Below are positions 43,916 through 52,614 of a stretch of 53,812 nucleotides of DNA, one piece after another. The stretch covers positions 1 through 53,812 of the forward strand of contig NZ_BCRA01000023.1 of assembly GCF_001552355.1 (NCBI RefSeq). The letters are read 5' to 3'. The notes under the pieces are model-generated. The model saw only the letters and a program-made list of their open reading frames with translations. It made no database searches and was not told where the DNA came from. The translations under genes and the position numbers were made by a program. Origin of the DNA: Microbacterium resistens NBRC 103078 (GTDB lineage: Bacteria > Actinomycetota > Actinomycetes > Actinomycetales > Microbacteriaceae). The first letter of the stretch is position 1, and every line of letters begins with the position of its first letter.

Positions 43916-45076
43916 ATGGACTGGCTCGAGGACCGATCGGTCGCCGTCATCACGGGTGCCGCGGTGGGCGACGCCCTCGGCGGCGCCGTGGAGGGGTGGA
44001 CACCCGAGCAGATCGAGGAACGCCACGGAGGCCGGGTGACCGGCATCGTCGGACCGTGGTTCGAGAACTGGCGCGATGCCCGACCGATCGCGCCCTATCA
44101 CAAGGGCGACGGGCACGTCACGGACGACACCCTGATGACCAGGGCGCTGGTGGAGGTCTACGCCAAGCGCCGCGCGCATCTCGACGCGTACGCCGTGGCC
44201 GAGGACCTCGTGCCGCTCATGATCGGCGAGCCGCGGTGGATCCCCGAGCTGGAGTCGACCGCCCTGCTGCTGCAGCGCGTGTTCCTCGCCGAGAAGTGGA
44301 TCGTCGCCCGCCTCCACTACGGTCACGTGGATCCGCGCGAAGCGGGCGTGGGCAACATCGTCAACTGCGGCGCAGCGATGTACATCGCGCCCGTCGGCCT
44401 CGCCAACGCCGGGGACCCCGCCGCCGCCTATGCCGAGGCGATCGACGTCGCCGGGGCCCACCAGTCCAGCTACGGCAGGGAGGCCGCGGGCGTGTTCGCC
44501 GCCATGGTCGCCGCCGCGATCGCCCCCGGCGCCGTGCTGGACGACGTCGTCGGCGCCGGGCTCTCGCTCGCGCACGACGGCACCGCGGCGGCGCTCCGCG
44601 CGGTCGTCGACGTGTTCGGCTCCGGCGAGCACCGCCCTCAGGACGCCGCCGCGGAACGAGCGCTGGGCGCCCGCGTGCGGGACGTGGTCGCCCCCTTCGA
44701 CTCGGTCGGCGACGCCTACCGGCAGATGGCGATGGACGCGCGTCGTCCCTCCCGCACGCGCTCGATCGAGGAGCTGCCCGCGGCGCTGGCCTTCGTGCTC
44801 GCGCACCGCGGCGACTTCCGCGGCGCCGTGCTCGGCGCCGTCAACTACGGACGGGACGCCGACTCGATCGCCGTCATGGCCGGGGCGATCTGCGCAGGTC
44901 TCGGCGGGACCGCGGTCGTGCCCGACGAATGGCTGGACCCCATCGAGGAGGCCAGCCGCATGGACATCCGCGCGACCGGGGTCCTCATGGCCTCCGCCGC
45001 GCGCGACATCCTCGCCGACGACCGCGCCCGCGCCGATCGTCGCGCTCGCGCCCTCGAGGAATGGGGGCAGGCGTGA
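43916..45076 (+). CDS. ADP-ribosylglycohydrolase-family protein (first)
   Basis: 386 residues of the DraG fold. The binuclear Mg site is in VGDALGGAVEGW (about 17-28), GHVTDDTLM (67-74) and GRDADSIAVMAGAI (about 316). Family members remove ADP-ribose from arginine or split other N-glycosidic bonds. The second metal motif is DADS, not the usual DTDS/DTDT. GCAGGGAGA precedes the ATG. The position in a sugar operon, like YegU of E. coli, argues for a small N-glycoside rather than a modified protein. The stop overlaps the next start. Confidence 0.88.
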   Translation: MDWLEDRSVAVITGAAVGDALGGAVEGWTPEQIEERHGGRVTGIVGPWFENWRDARPIAPYHKGDGHVTDDTLMTRALVEVYAKRRAHLDAYAVAEDLVPLMIGEPRWIPELESTALLLQRVFLAEKWIVARLHYGHVDPREAGVGNIVNCGAAMYIAPVGLANAGDPAAAYAEAIDVAGAHQSSYGREAAGVFAAMVAAAIAPGAVLDDVVGAGLSLAHDGTAAALRAVVDVFGSGEHRPQDAAAERALGARVRDVVAPFDSVGDAYRQMAMDARRPSRTRSIEELPAALAFVLAHRGDFRGAVLGAVNYGRDADSIAVMAGAICAGLGGTAVVPDEWLDPIEEASRMDIRATGVLMASAARDILADDRARADRRARALEEWGQA

Positions 45077-46464
45077 GGCTCACCTGGGCGCAGCCGGAGG
45101 ACCTCCTCCCCCACGAGCTGGTGCAGTCCGCCCGCGAGGGCCGCGAGGTCGCCGACATCCGCGAACGATGGGTCGCTGCGGGCGGCGACCCCGCCCCGGC
45201 CGTGAGCGGAGCGGGGCCCGTCCCCGCCTCGGATGAGCTGCGCAGGCTCGCGCGGGCGCTCCTCGCAGAGCTCGACGCGCGGCCCGTCCCGATCGATCCC
45301 GCCGAGCCCCAGGACGACGGCGGCATCGCCGCTCTCCTGCCTGACCCGCTCGCCCTGCCGTCGGTCCCGGAGGCCGACGTCCTGCGGGACCGGGTCGCCG
45401 GCGCCTGGACCGGACGGGCCGCGGGATGCCTTCTCGGCAAGCCGGTGGAGAAGATCCCGCGCGAGGGGATCGAGGAGATCCTCCGCACGACCGGGCGCTG
45501 GCCGCTGGACCGGTGGTTCACTGCCGTCGGCCTGCCGGACGATGTCGCCGCCCGCTGGCCGTGGAACCGCCGCAGCGCGCCCACGTCGCTGGAGGAGAAC
45601 ATCCACGGCATGCCGGAGGACGACGACCTCAACTACGCACTGCTCGCGCTCGGCATGCTGGAGGCGCACGGCGCCGCGCTGGAGACCGAGGACGTCGCCC
45701 GGTCCTGGCTGGACGCGCTGCCCGCCGGGCGGGTGTTCACGGCGGAGCGCGCGGCGTACCGGAACCTCCTGGACGCCGTGCCGGTGACCGCCACCGCCAC
45801 CACCCGCAACCCCTTCCGGGAGTGGATCGGCGCCCTCATCCGCGCCGACGTCTACGGCTGGGCCCACCCGGGGGATGTGCGCGAGGCCGCACGCCTCGCC
45901 GGGATCGACGCCCGGCTCAGCCACACCCGCAACGGACTCTACGGCGCACGGTGGGCCGCGGCTCTCGGTGCGGCGGCCCTCGTCGCGGACGACGTCCGGA
46001 CCGTGCTCGACGCCGCCGATCGTGTCCTCCCCCCGGACAGCGCGCTTGCCGCCGCCGTCCGCCGCGGTCGCGCCCTGGGAGCCGACGGGGACGCCTCGGA
46101 GCCCGCGGTCCGGGCGGCCCTCGACGCGCTGCACGCCGAGTACGGGCACCTGCACTGGGTGCACGTGCTGAACAACGCCGCCGTCATCGCCTACGCGCTG
46201 GAGGCCGGCCGCGGCGACCTCGGCACCAGCATCGCCATCGCCGTCACCGCGGGCTGGGACACCGACTCCGCCGGAGCGACCGTGGGCGCCGTCGTCGGGG
46301 CGGTCCGCGGCGCCTCGGGCATCGATTCGCGCTGGGCCTCGCCCCTGGACGGACGGATCGCGACCTCGCTGCCCGGCGGCGAGCAGCGCATCGACGACCT
46401 CGTCGACCGCACGCTCGCCATGATCGCCTCGCCCTCGGGTCAGACGGCAGGGGAGCGCTCATGA
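45073..46464 (+). CDS. ADP-ribosylglycohydrolase-family protein (second, divergent)
   Basis: 463 residues. A 90-residue N-terminal extension (LTWAQPEDLLPHELVQSAREG, with helical DELRRLARALLAELDARP) precedes the DraG fold: VAGAWTGRAAGCLLGKPVEK, then GMPEDDDLNYALLALGMLE in place of TDDT, and TAGWDTDSAGATVGAVVGA near the C-terminus. It is quite different from the first copy and belongs to the long DDDLNY subgroup. Start chosen at GTG 45073, overlapping the previous stop (GTGA); an in-frame ATG at 45061 is possible. Probably cleaves the same class of substrate at another bond or stage. Confidence 0.82.
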   Translation: MRLTWAQPEDLLPHELVQSAREGREVADIRERWVAAGGDPAPAVSGAGPVPASDELRRLARALLAELDARPVPIDPAEPQDDGGIAALLPDPLALPSVPEADVLRDRVAGAWTGRAAGCLLGKPVEKIPREGIEEILRTTGRWPLDRWFTAVGLPDDVAARWPWNRRSAPTSLEENIHGMPEDDDLNYALLALGMLEAHGAALETEDVARSWLDALPAGRVFTAERAAYRNLLDAVPVTATATTRNPFREWIGALIRADVYGWAHPGDVREAARLAGIDARLSHTRNGLYGARWAAALGAAALVADDVRTVLDAADRVLPPDSALAAAVRRGRALGADGDASEPAVRAALDALHAEYGHLHWVHVLNNAAVIAYALEAGRGDLGTSIAIAVTAGWDTDSAGATVGAVVGAVRGASGIDSRWASPLDGRIATSLPGGEQRIDDLVDRTLAMIASPSGQTAGERS

Positions 46465-48443
46465 CGTACGCCTTCGACCCCCTCGTCCCCCGCGATATCG
46501 ACCGCCCCTCGCCCGTGGACGTCACCCGTCCGCTCGACGAGGAGGCCTCGCTCGCGATGGACGAGGCCAAGATCTTCGCCGCCCCTGCGGACCCCGCCGA
46601 GCGGCCCGCCTGGCGACGGAGGCTCCACGAGTGGCGCGACGACTCGCGCCGCCGACACGCCTACCGTGGCGAACGCTACGCGCACCCCGACGCGCGCTGG
46701 GCGGCCGGATGCTCCACGGTCGCGCAGGTCTGGCTCTGGGACGAGCTGCTGTTCGATTTCGCGGCGCAGCGGTTCACGCCCGAGCGCTTCGTCGCGGACG
46801 CCCGGGAGCGCTTCGGCGGCCTCGACGCGGTCGTCCTCTGGCACGCCTACCCCGTGATCGGGATCGACGAGCGCAACCAGTGGGACTTCTACCGCGACGT
46901 CCCCGGCCTCACCGACCTGGTCGAGGACCTCCATCGTGCCGGGCTCCGCGTCTTCGTCGACTACAACCCCTGGGACACCGGCACCCGCCGGGGCCGGGAC
47001 GACGCGACCGAGCTCGCCGCGCTCGTGGCCGACCTCGGCGCCGACGGGGTCTTCCTGGACACCCTGAAGAAGGCGGATCCGGAACTCGTGGCCCGGCTTG
47101 ACGAGGCCCGCCCCGGGATCGTGCTGGAGGGCGAGTCCAAGCTCGCCGTGGCACGCATCGAGGACCATGCCGCGTCCTGGGCGCAGTTCTTCGCGGACTC
47201 GGACGTGCCCGGCGTGCTGCGCGCCCACTGGTACGAGCGACGCCACATGCAGCATCACATCCGGCGCTGGCACCGCGACCACTCCGAGGAGCTGCAGTCC
47301 GCGTGGCTCAACGGCGTCGGGGTGATGGTGTGGGAGGTCGTCTTCGGCGTGTGGGTGGGCTGGTCCGCGCGCGACAGTGCGACCGTGCGCCGGATGGTGC
47401 GGATCCAGCGCGCGGCGCGGGAACTGCTGATCGAGGGCGACTGGACCCCGCTGGCGCCGCTGTCGGACGCGGCCGAGGAGGCCGGCGTGTACGCGTCGCT
47501 CTGGGAGCGGGGCGGGGTCCGTCTGTGGACCGTGGTCAACCGCGGCGACCACGAATGGACCGGACCTCTGCTCTCCGGCGCGTCCTCGCCGGTCGTCACC
47601 GTCCCCGGCCGCGGCATCGCGGCGGTGGCCGAGGCAGACGACGAGTCCCCGGACTGGTGGCCGGGACTGGCGCGGGCGATCGCCGAGGCGGAACGCGACC
47701 GAGACGACGATGCCCGTTTCCCGCACCGGCCCGCGCGGCGGATCGCCCCACCCGCTCTTCCCCGGGACGATGACGCCCCGGGGCCGGGCCCCGGCGTCGA
47801 TCTGCCCGAAGGCCCGTACGCCCTCACCGTCCGGTACCGGGCACGGGAGACCGGCATGTACCAGGGCGCGCCGTACGTCGACGAGTGGAAGCCGCTGCCG
47901 CCTCGGCTGCACGACGCCCGCACGCTGCAGCGCGAGGGCCTGCTCGCCGGTCGCGTGCGCGTGGCCGCCACCGAGGTCACCGCCGGGGAGTTCCGGAGGT
48001 TCGTCGAGGAGTCCGGCTACCGGCCTCTCGTGCCGACGCGGTTCGCGGGCGACGAGGGCGATCCCGACGCTCCTGCCGTTCTCGTGGACCTGGAGGACGC
48101 CCGTGCCTACTGCGCCTGGCGAGGTGGTCGCCTGCCGACCGAGGACGAATGGCAGCTGGCCGCCGACGACCCCGGGTTCCGCCGCAGCGAGCCGGCCGTC
48201 TGGAACTGGACCGAGAGCGAGCACAGCGACGGGCGCACCCGCTTCGTCATGCTCAAGGGCGGGAGCGATCGGGGCGCGACGGGCTCGGGCTGGTACGTGG
48301 AGCAGGGACGACAGAGCGCCGACTATGCGGTGAAGCTCCTGCGACCGGGACTCGGGCTGGGCCGCAGCACCGCGATCGGGTTCCGGTGCGCCTGGGACCT
48401 CGACGAGAACGTGGCCCCGCACGAGGACGAGGAGGAGCGATGA
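46461..48443 (+). CDS. TIM-barrel-like domain fused to a SUMF1/FGE-like domain
   Basis: 660 residues. Residues 80-390 look like a glycoside-hydrolase-type barrel: LDAVVLWHAYPVIGIDERNQWDFYRDV, LRVFVDYNPWDTG, DGVFLDTLKK (Asp200) and GIVLEGESK (Glu224), then a beta region. After a Pro/Asp-rich linker (405-450), residues 500-646 match the formylglycine-generating enzyme/SUMF1 fold: RVAATEVTAGEFRRFVEESGYRPL, DLEDARAYCAWRGGRLPTEDEWQLAA, VWNWTESEH, and GFRCAWD. The two Cys of active FGE do not appear, so this part probably binds rather than oxidises. I know no described protein of this exact pairing. No signal peptide, so it is cytoplasmic. Overlaps neighbours by 4 bases on both sides. Confidence 0.75.
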   Translation: MTYAFDPLVPRDIDRPSPVDVTRPLDEEASLAMDEAKIFAAPADPAERPAWRRRLHEWRDDSRRRHAYRGERYAHPDARWAAGCSTVAQVWLWDELLFDFAAQRFTPERFVADARERFGGLDAVVLWHAYPVIGIDERNQWDFYRDVPGLTDLVEDLHRAGLRVFVDYNPWDTGTRRGRDDATELAALVADLGADGVFLDTLKKADPELVARLDEARPGIVLEGESKLAVARIEDHAASWAQFFADSDVPGVLRAHWYERRHMQHHIRRWHRDHSEELQSAWLNGVGVMVWEVVFGVWVGWSARDSATVRRMVRIQRAARELLIEGDWTPLAPLSDAAEEAGVYASLWERGGVRLWTVVNRGDHEWTGPLLSGASSPVVTVPGRGIAAVAEADDESPDWWPGLARAIAEAERDRDDDARFPHRPARRIAPPALPRDDDAPGPGPGVDLPEGPYALTVRYRARETGMYQGAPYVDEWKPLPPRLHDARTLQREGLLAGRVRVAATEVTAGEFRRFVEESGYRPLVPTRFAGDEGDPDAPAVLVDLEDARAYCAWRGGRLPTEDEWQLAADDPGFRRSEPAVWNWTESEHSDGRTRFVMLKGGSDRGATGSGWYVEQGRQSADYAVKLLRPGLGLGRSTAIGFRCAWDLDENVAPHEDEEER

Positions 48444-49648
48444 GCGTCACGACGGACCCGTCGCGGGGACCTCTCGCCGGTCTCCGCGTGATCGACGCGG
48501 CCACGCTGTTCGCCGGGCCGATGGCCGCGATGCACCTCGGCGACCTGGGTGCCGAGGTCGTCAAGGTGGAGCACCCGCGTCGCCCGGATCCCGCACGCAC
48601 GCACGGCGTGGCCAAGGACGGCGTCAACCTCTGGTGGAAGACGCTGGGACGCAACAAGCGCACCGTCACGGCCGACCTGTCCACGCCGGGCGGCCGGGAG
48701 GTGATGCTCGCTCTGGCCGCGGAGGCGGACGTCGTCATCGAGAACTTCCGCCCCGGCACCCTGGAGCGGTGGGGTCTCGACTACGACACGCTGGCCTCGG
48801 CGAACGAGCGACTCGTCCTCGCGCGCGTCAGCGGCTTCGGACAGATCGGCCCCTACCGGTCCCGGCCCGGCTTCGGCACCCTCGCCGAGGCGATGAGCGG
48901 GTTCGCGGCCATGACCGGGGAGCCCGACGGACCGCCCACGCTGCCCCCGTTCGGTCTCGCCGACGGGGTGGCCTCGCTCGCCACCGCCTTCGCGATCATG
49001 GTCGCCCTGTCCACGCGCGATCGCACCGGCCGGGGCGAGGTGGTCGACCTCGCGATCATCGAGCCCATCCTGGCCATGCTCGGGCCGCAGATCACCCGGT
49101 GGGACCAGCGCGGCGACGTGCATCCGCGCACCGGCAACCGCACCAGCAACAACGCGCCGCGCAACACCTACCGCACGCGCGACGGGCTGTGGGTCGCCGT
49201 GTCCACCTCGGCCCAGTCCATCGCCGAACGGGTGATGGAGCTCGTGGGTCGGCCCGACCTCATCGCGCAGCCCTGGTTCGCGACCGGGGTCGAACGCGCC
49301 GCGCACGCCGACGAGCTGGACGAGGCCGTGGGCACGTGGATCGCCGCGCACGACCGCGATGACGTCGTGGAACGGTTCGCGCAGGCGCAGGCCGCCGTCG
49401 CACCGATCTACGACGCCTCGGACATCGTCGACGATCCGCAGTTCCAGGCCCTCGGCACGATCCACCCGATCACCGATCCGGAGCTCGGCCCCCTGCGGAT
49501 GCAGGGCCCGCTGTTCCGATTGTCCGGGTACGACGCGGTCATCGCGCACACCGGCAGGGCGCACGGCGCCGATACCGACGCGGTGCTCGCGGAGCGGGGG
49601 TTCTCGCCGGAACGGATCGCGGCGCTGCGCGAGGAGGGGGCGATATGA
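48440..49648 (+). CDS. CaiB/BaiF-family CoA-transferase (class III)
   Basis: 402 residues. Starts PLAGLRVIDAATLFAGPMAAMHLGDLGAEVVKVEHP, with catalytic Asp175 in FGLADGVASLATAFAIMVAL and the R-DRTGRGEVVDLAI region. Moves CoA from one carboxylic acid to another, giving an acyl-CoA from the operon substrate. GGAGGA precedes the ATG, which overlaps the previous stop. Coupling to a CitE-like gene suggests the acyl-CoA is then cleaved. Confidence 0.92.
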   Translation: MSVTTDPSRGPLAGLRVIDAATLFAGPMAAMHLGDLGAEVVKVEHPRRPDPARTHGVAKDGVNLWWKTLGRNKRTVTADLSTPGGREVMLALAAEADVVIENFRPGTLERWGLDYDTLASANERLVLARVSGFGQIGPYRSRPGFGTLAEAMSGFAAMTGEPDGPPTLPPFGLADGVASLATAFAIMVALSTRDRTGRGEVVDLAIIEPILAMLGPQITRWDQRGDVHPRTGNRTSNNAPRNTYRTRDGLWVAVSTSAQSIAERVMELVGRPDLIAQPWFATGVERAAHADELDEAVGTWIAAHDRDDVVERFAQAQAAVAPIYDASDIVDDPQFQALGTIHPITDPELGPLRMQGPLFRLSGYDAVIAHTGRAHGADTDAVLAERGFSPERIAALREEGAI

Positions 49649-50520
49649 CCCCCGAGGATGCCCCGCCCGTGCTCACGCTGCTCTACGCCGGCGGGGATCA
49701 CGAGGACCGGGTCCGCAAGGCGTGGGCGTCCGGAGCCGATGTCGTGATCGTGGATCTCGAGGACGCGGTGGCGCCGTCGCGCAAGGCGGCGGCGCGGCGC
49801 ACGCTCGGGGTACTGTGCGCCGAGCTGCCCGCCCGGCCGGTCCAGGTGCGGATCACCGCAGAGGGATCCCCGTGGCACGATGCCGACCTCGACGCGGTGC
49901 GCGCGCTCCCGCCGGGCGTCGAGGTCCGGGTCCCCAAGCTGGAGTCCGCCGCCCAGGTCCAACGGCTCGCGGCCGCGCTGCCCGAGCGTCGCCTGCATCT
50001 GCTCGTGGAGAGCGCCCTCGGTGTCGAGCGGGCGTACGAGATCGCTGCGGCGGACCCCGCCGTCGCATCGATCGGCCTGGGCGAGGCGGACCTGCGCGGC
50101 GACCTCGGCGTTGCCGACGACAGGGCCCTGCTCTGGGCGCGCAGCCGCATCGTGGTGGCCGCGCGCGCCGCGGGTCTGCCCTCTCCGGCGATGTCGGTGT
50201 ACGCCCACACCCGGGATCTGCGGGGCCTCGCGGCCTCCTGCGCCGAGGGCCGGGCCCTGGGCTTCCTGGGCCGCGCGGCGATCCACCCCGTTCAGCTCGA
50301 CACCATCCGGGACGCCTTCGTCCCGGATGCGGAGGAGGCCGCCCGTGCCCGGGCGGTGCTCGCCAGGGTCGCGGAGGCGGCGGATGCCGGCGAGGGCGCG
50401 CTCGCGCTGCCGGACGGCACCTTCCTCGACGCGGCGATGGTCACCGGAGCGCGCCGTACCGTCCTGCTCGCCGAACGCGCGCAGACCACGGGAACGACCC
50501 GCCCCGCGGCGTCCCGCTAG
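49645..50520 (+). CDS. CitE/HpcH-like CoA lyase
   Basis: 291 residues of the HpcH/HpaI aldolase / citrate lyase beta family. Metal-binding and catalytic residues are in VVIVDLEDAVAPSRK, VRVPKLES, HLLVESALGV (Glu) and IGLGEADLRGDLG (Asp). Close relatives cleave malyl-CoA, citramalyl-CoA or similar 3-hydroxyacyl-CoAs to acetyl-CoA and a 2-keto acid. Beside a CaiB transferase this is a minimal two-step route for malate- or citramalate-like acids. The stop TAG falls in CTAG (50517-50520), shared with the stop of the convergent gene. Confidence 0.9.
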   Translation: MTPEDAPPVLTLLYAGGDHEDRVRKAWASGADVVIVDLEDAVAPSRKAAARRTLGVLCAELPARPVQVRITAEGSPWHDADLDAVRALPPGVEVRVPKLESAAQVQRLAAALPERRLHLLVESALGVERAYEIAAADPAVASIGLGEADLRGDLGVADDRALLWARSRIVVAARAAGLPSPAMSVYAHTRDLRGLAASCAEGRALGFLGRAAIHPVQLDTIRDAFVPDAEEAARARAVLARVAEAADAGEGALALPDGTFLDAAMVTGARRTVLLAERAQTTGTTRPAASR

Positions 50521-52451
50521 ACCTCGGCCCCCTCGCGCATCTGCGCGGAGCGCCCGAGCCACACGTAGTCGTCGTGCTTCGCCCGGCGTCCGTCCCCCGC
50601 GGCCTTCCCGCGCAGGCGGCGCCACACCCACGGCAGCGCGTGCCTGCGCCACCACTGGCCCCTGGTCAGCCGCTCGTGCTCGTGCAGGACCTCGTCCAGC
50701 GCTCCGAGCGCGTCCGCGTGCGGCACCCCGAGAGCGTCGCCGACCCGATAGGCGAGGAAGCGATGCCCCCGCGAGGACAGGTGAACCAGGTCCTCCCCCC
50801 AGTTCGCGCGCTCGCCGAGCTGCGGGACGAGATCGGTGTCGATGAGGATCGCCCCGGTGCGCTCTGCGACCCCGCCCAGGGCGCTCGCGAACGCCGCGAA
50901 ACGGCGTGCGTAGATCGCCGACTCCGCGCGTCGGGGAAGGAACGGCGTGACCAGCACCACGTCGGCGCCGTCCGCCCGCAGCTGCGAGACGGCCTCCTCC
51001 AGCCGGCGCGCCAGACGCGGGACGTCGACCCGCTGCTTCACGAGGTCGTTGGCGCCGACGAGGATCGACACGAGGTCCGGCTTCAGCGCCCGCGCGCGCG
51101 GCAGCTGGACGTCGCACACGTCCTCCACCCGCTTGGAGCGGATCGCGAGGTTGGCGTAGTGGAGACCGCCGCGCGCCGCAAGGAGCAGCGCCATGCGGTC
51201 CGCCCAGCCTCTCAGGGAGCCGTCCGGGGCGGGATCGCACAGCCCTTCGGTCAGCGAGTCGCCGAGGGCGACGTAGCGCCGCCACCCCGGAGCCGCCGCG
51301 ACGCGACGCGACGGAAGCTCCGGTCGCCGCTCGCGCGGGGCCCGTGCCGAGGCGTCCGCCGCGCGCAGGACGGCCGCCTCCTCGAAGTGCGCCAGCAGCT
51401 CATCGCACACGACGGTCCACGAGCGCCCTTCGACCGCGGCCCGACCGGCGTCGCCGAAGACCCGTCGCCGCCCCGCGTCGGCGACCAGATCCGAGACCCT
51501 GCCGCGGAGATCGTCGAGATCCCCCGGCCGGTAGAGCCAGCCGTCGACGCCATGGCGCACGAGATCCCGCGGCCCGCCCCGCCCCGTGGCGACCACCGGC
51601 ACCCCGCTCGCCTGCGCCTCCTGCAGCGTCTGCCCGAACGTCTCGCTCTCCCCGGGGTGGACGAAGACGTCGAAGGAGGCCATCGTCTCCGCCAGAACCG
51701 TGCCCGACAGGTGCCCGAGGAACGCGGCGTCGGGGAGCAGCGCCTGCAGCCGCGGCCGGGACGGCCCGTCCCCCACGATCACCAGACGGACTCCGGGCAT
51801 CCCCGAGAGCACCCGCAGGTCCTCGACCTGCTTCTCCGGGGCGAGGCGACCGACGTAGCCGACCACGATCTCCCCGTGCGCGGCCGGACGCCGTCGGGAC
51901 GGATGGAAGCGCTCGGCGTCGACGCCCCGCCCCCATCGGCGCACACGGTCCACGCCCAGCCGCGCGAGCTGATGCGCCGACTCGGACGACGGGGCGAGGG
52001 TGAGGGTCGCCCGGCGGTGCAGGCGCGCGATGTGCGCCTCGGCGAGCGCGGTGGTGAGAGCCACGCCGTAGCGCGCCGTGTACGCCGCGACATCGGTCTG
52101 GTAGGCGGCGACGGCGGGCACACCGAGTCGCTCCGCCGCCAGCACGCCGCGCCATCCCAGCGCGAACGGCGACGCGAGGTGGACGACGTCGGGAGCGAAC
52201 CGCTCCAGCGCGCGGGTCACCCGGAGGGTGGTGGACGCCCCGACGCGGACGGAGCGATAGCCGGGAAGCGCCATGCTGGGGATCGCCTCGACCGTGGCGT
52301 GTCCGGACCGTCGCGGCATCTCGCGCGCCGCCGGGGCGATCACGTGGGCCTCGTGGCCCGTGCGCTCCAGATGACGGAGGATCTGCAGCACGGAACCGGT
52401 CACGCCGTTCATGTGCGGGAGGAAGGATTCGGTGACGATCGCTACTCTCAC
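50517..52451 (-). CDS. Glycosyltransferase family 4 fused to an SGNH/GDSL hydrolase
   Basis: 644 residues. Residues 1-355 are a GT-B glycosyltransferase of the mannosyltransferase type (MRVAIVTESFLPHMNGVTGS, VVGYVGRLAPEKQ at about 197, and HPGESETFGQTLQEAQASG with the acceptor Glu pair near 268-280). A 35-residue basic linker leads to an SGNH esterase (390-600) with GDSL (397-400), GAND (466-469) and DLVH (Asp555, His558). No start codon lies between them in frame, so one protein is made. It may glycosylate and deacylate the same wall or membrane glycolipid. The start is GTG at 52451; a longer frame to 52646 lacks homology. Confidence 0.85.
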   Translation of the reverse strand: MRVAIVTESFLPHMNGVTGSVLQILRHLERTGHEAHVIAPAAREMPRRSGHATVEAIPSMALPGYRSVRVGASTTLRVTRALERFAPDVVHLASPFALGWRGVLAAERLGVPAVAAYQTDVAAYTARYGVALTTALAEAHIARLHRRATLTLAPSSESAHQLARLGVDRVRRWGRGVDAERFHPSRRRPAAHGEIVVGYVGRLAPEKQVEDLRVLSGMPGVRLVIVGDGPSRPRLQALLPDAAFLGHLSGTVLAETMASFDVFVHPGESETFGQTLQEAQASGVPVVATGRGGPRDLVRHGVDGWLYRPGDLDDLRGRVSDLVADAGRRRVFGDAGRAAVEGRSWTVVCDELLAHFEEAAVLRAADASARAPRERRPELPSRRVAAAPGWRRYVALGDSLTEGLCDPAPDGSLRGWADRMALLLAARGGLHYANLAIRSKRVEDVCDVQLPRARALKPDLVSILVGANDLVKQRVDVPRLARRLEEAVSQLRADGADVVLVTPFLPRRAESAIYARRFAAFASALGGVAERTGAILIDTDLVPQLGERANWGEDLVHLSSRGHRFLAYRVGDALGVPHADALGALDEVLHEHERLTRGQWWRRHALPWVWRRLRGKAAGDGRRAKHDDYVWLGRSAQMREGAEV

Positions 52452-52614
52452 GGTCTCAGGATGGCGGGGCGGATGCGCCCCGGACGCGCGAAACCGGCCG
52501 GATCGCCCAGTGTTCACCGGATGCATGCGCGCCGGACACCGGCTATCCGCCCGTTGGTTTCCGTTCACCCGGCGCGACGACAGTGGATCCGTGCTTCCCG
52601 AGGGATTGGACGCC

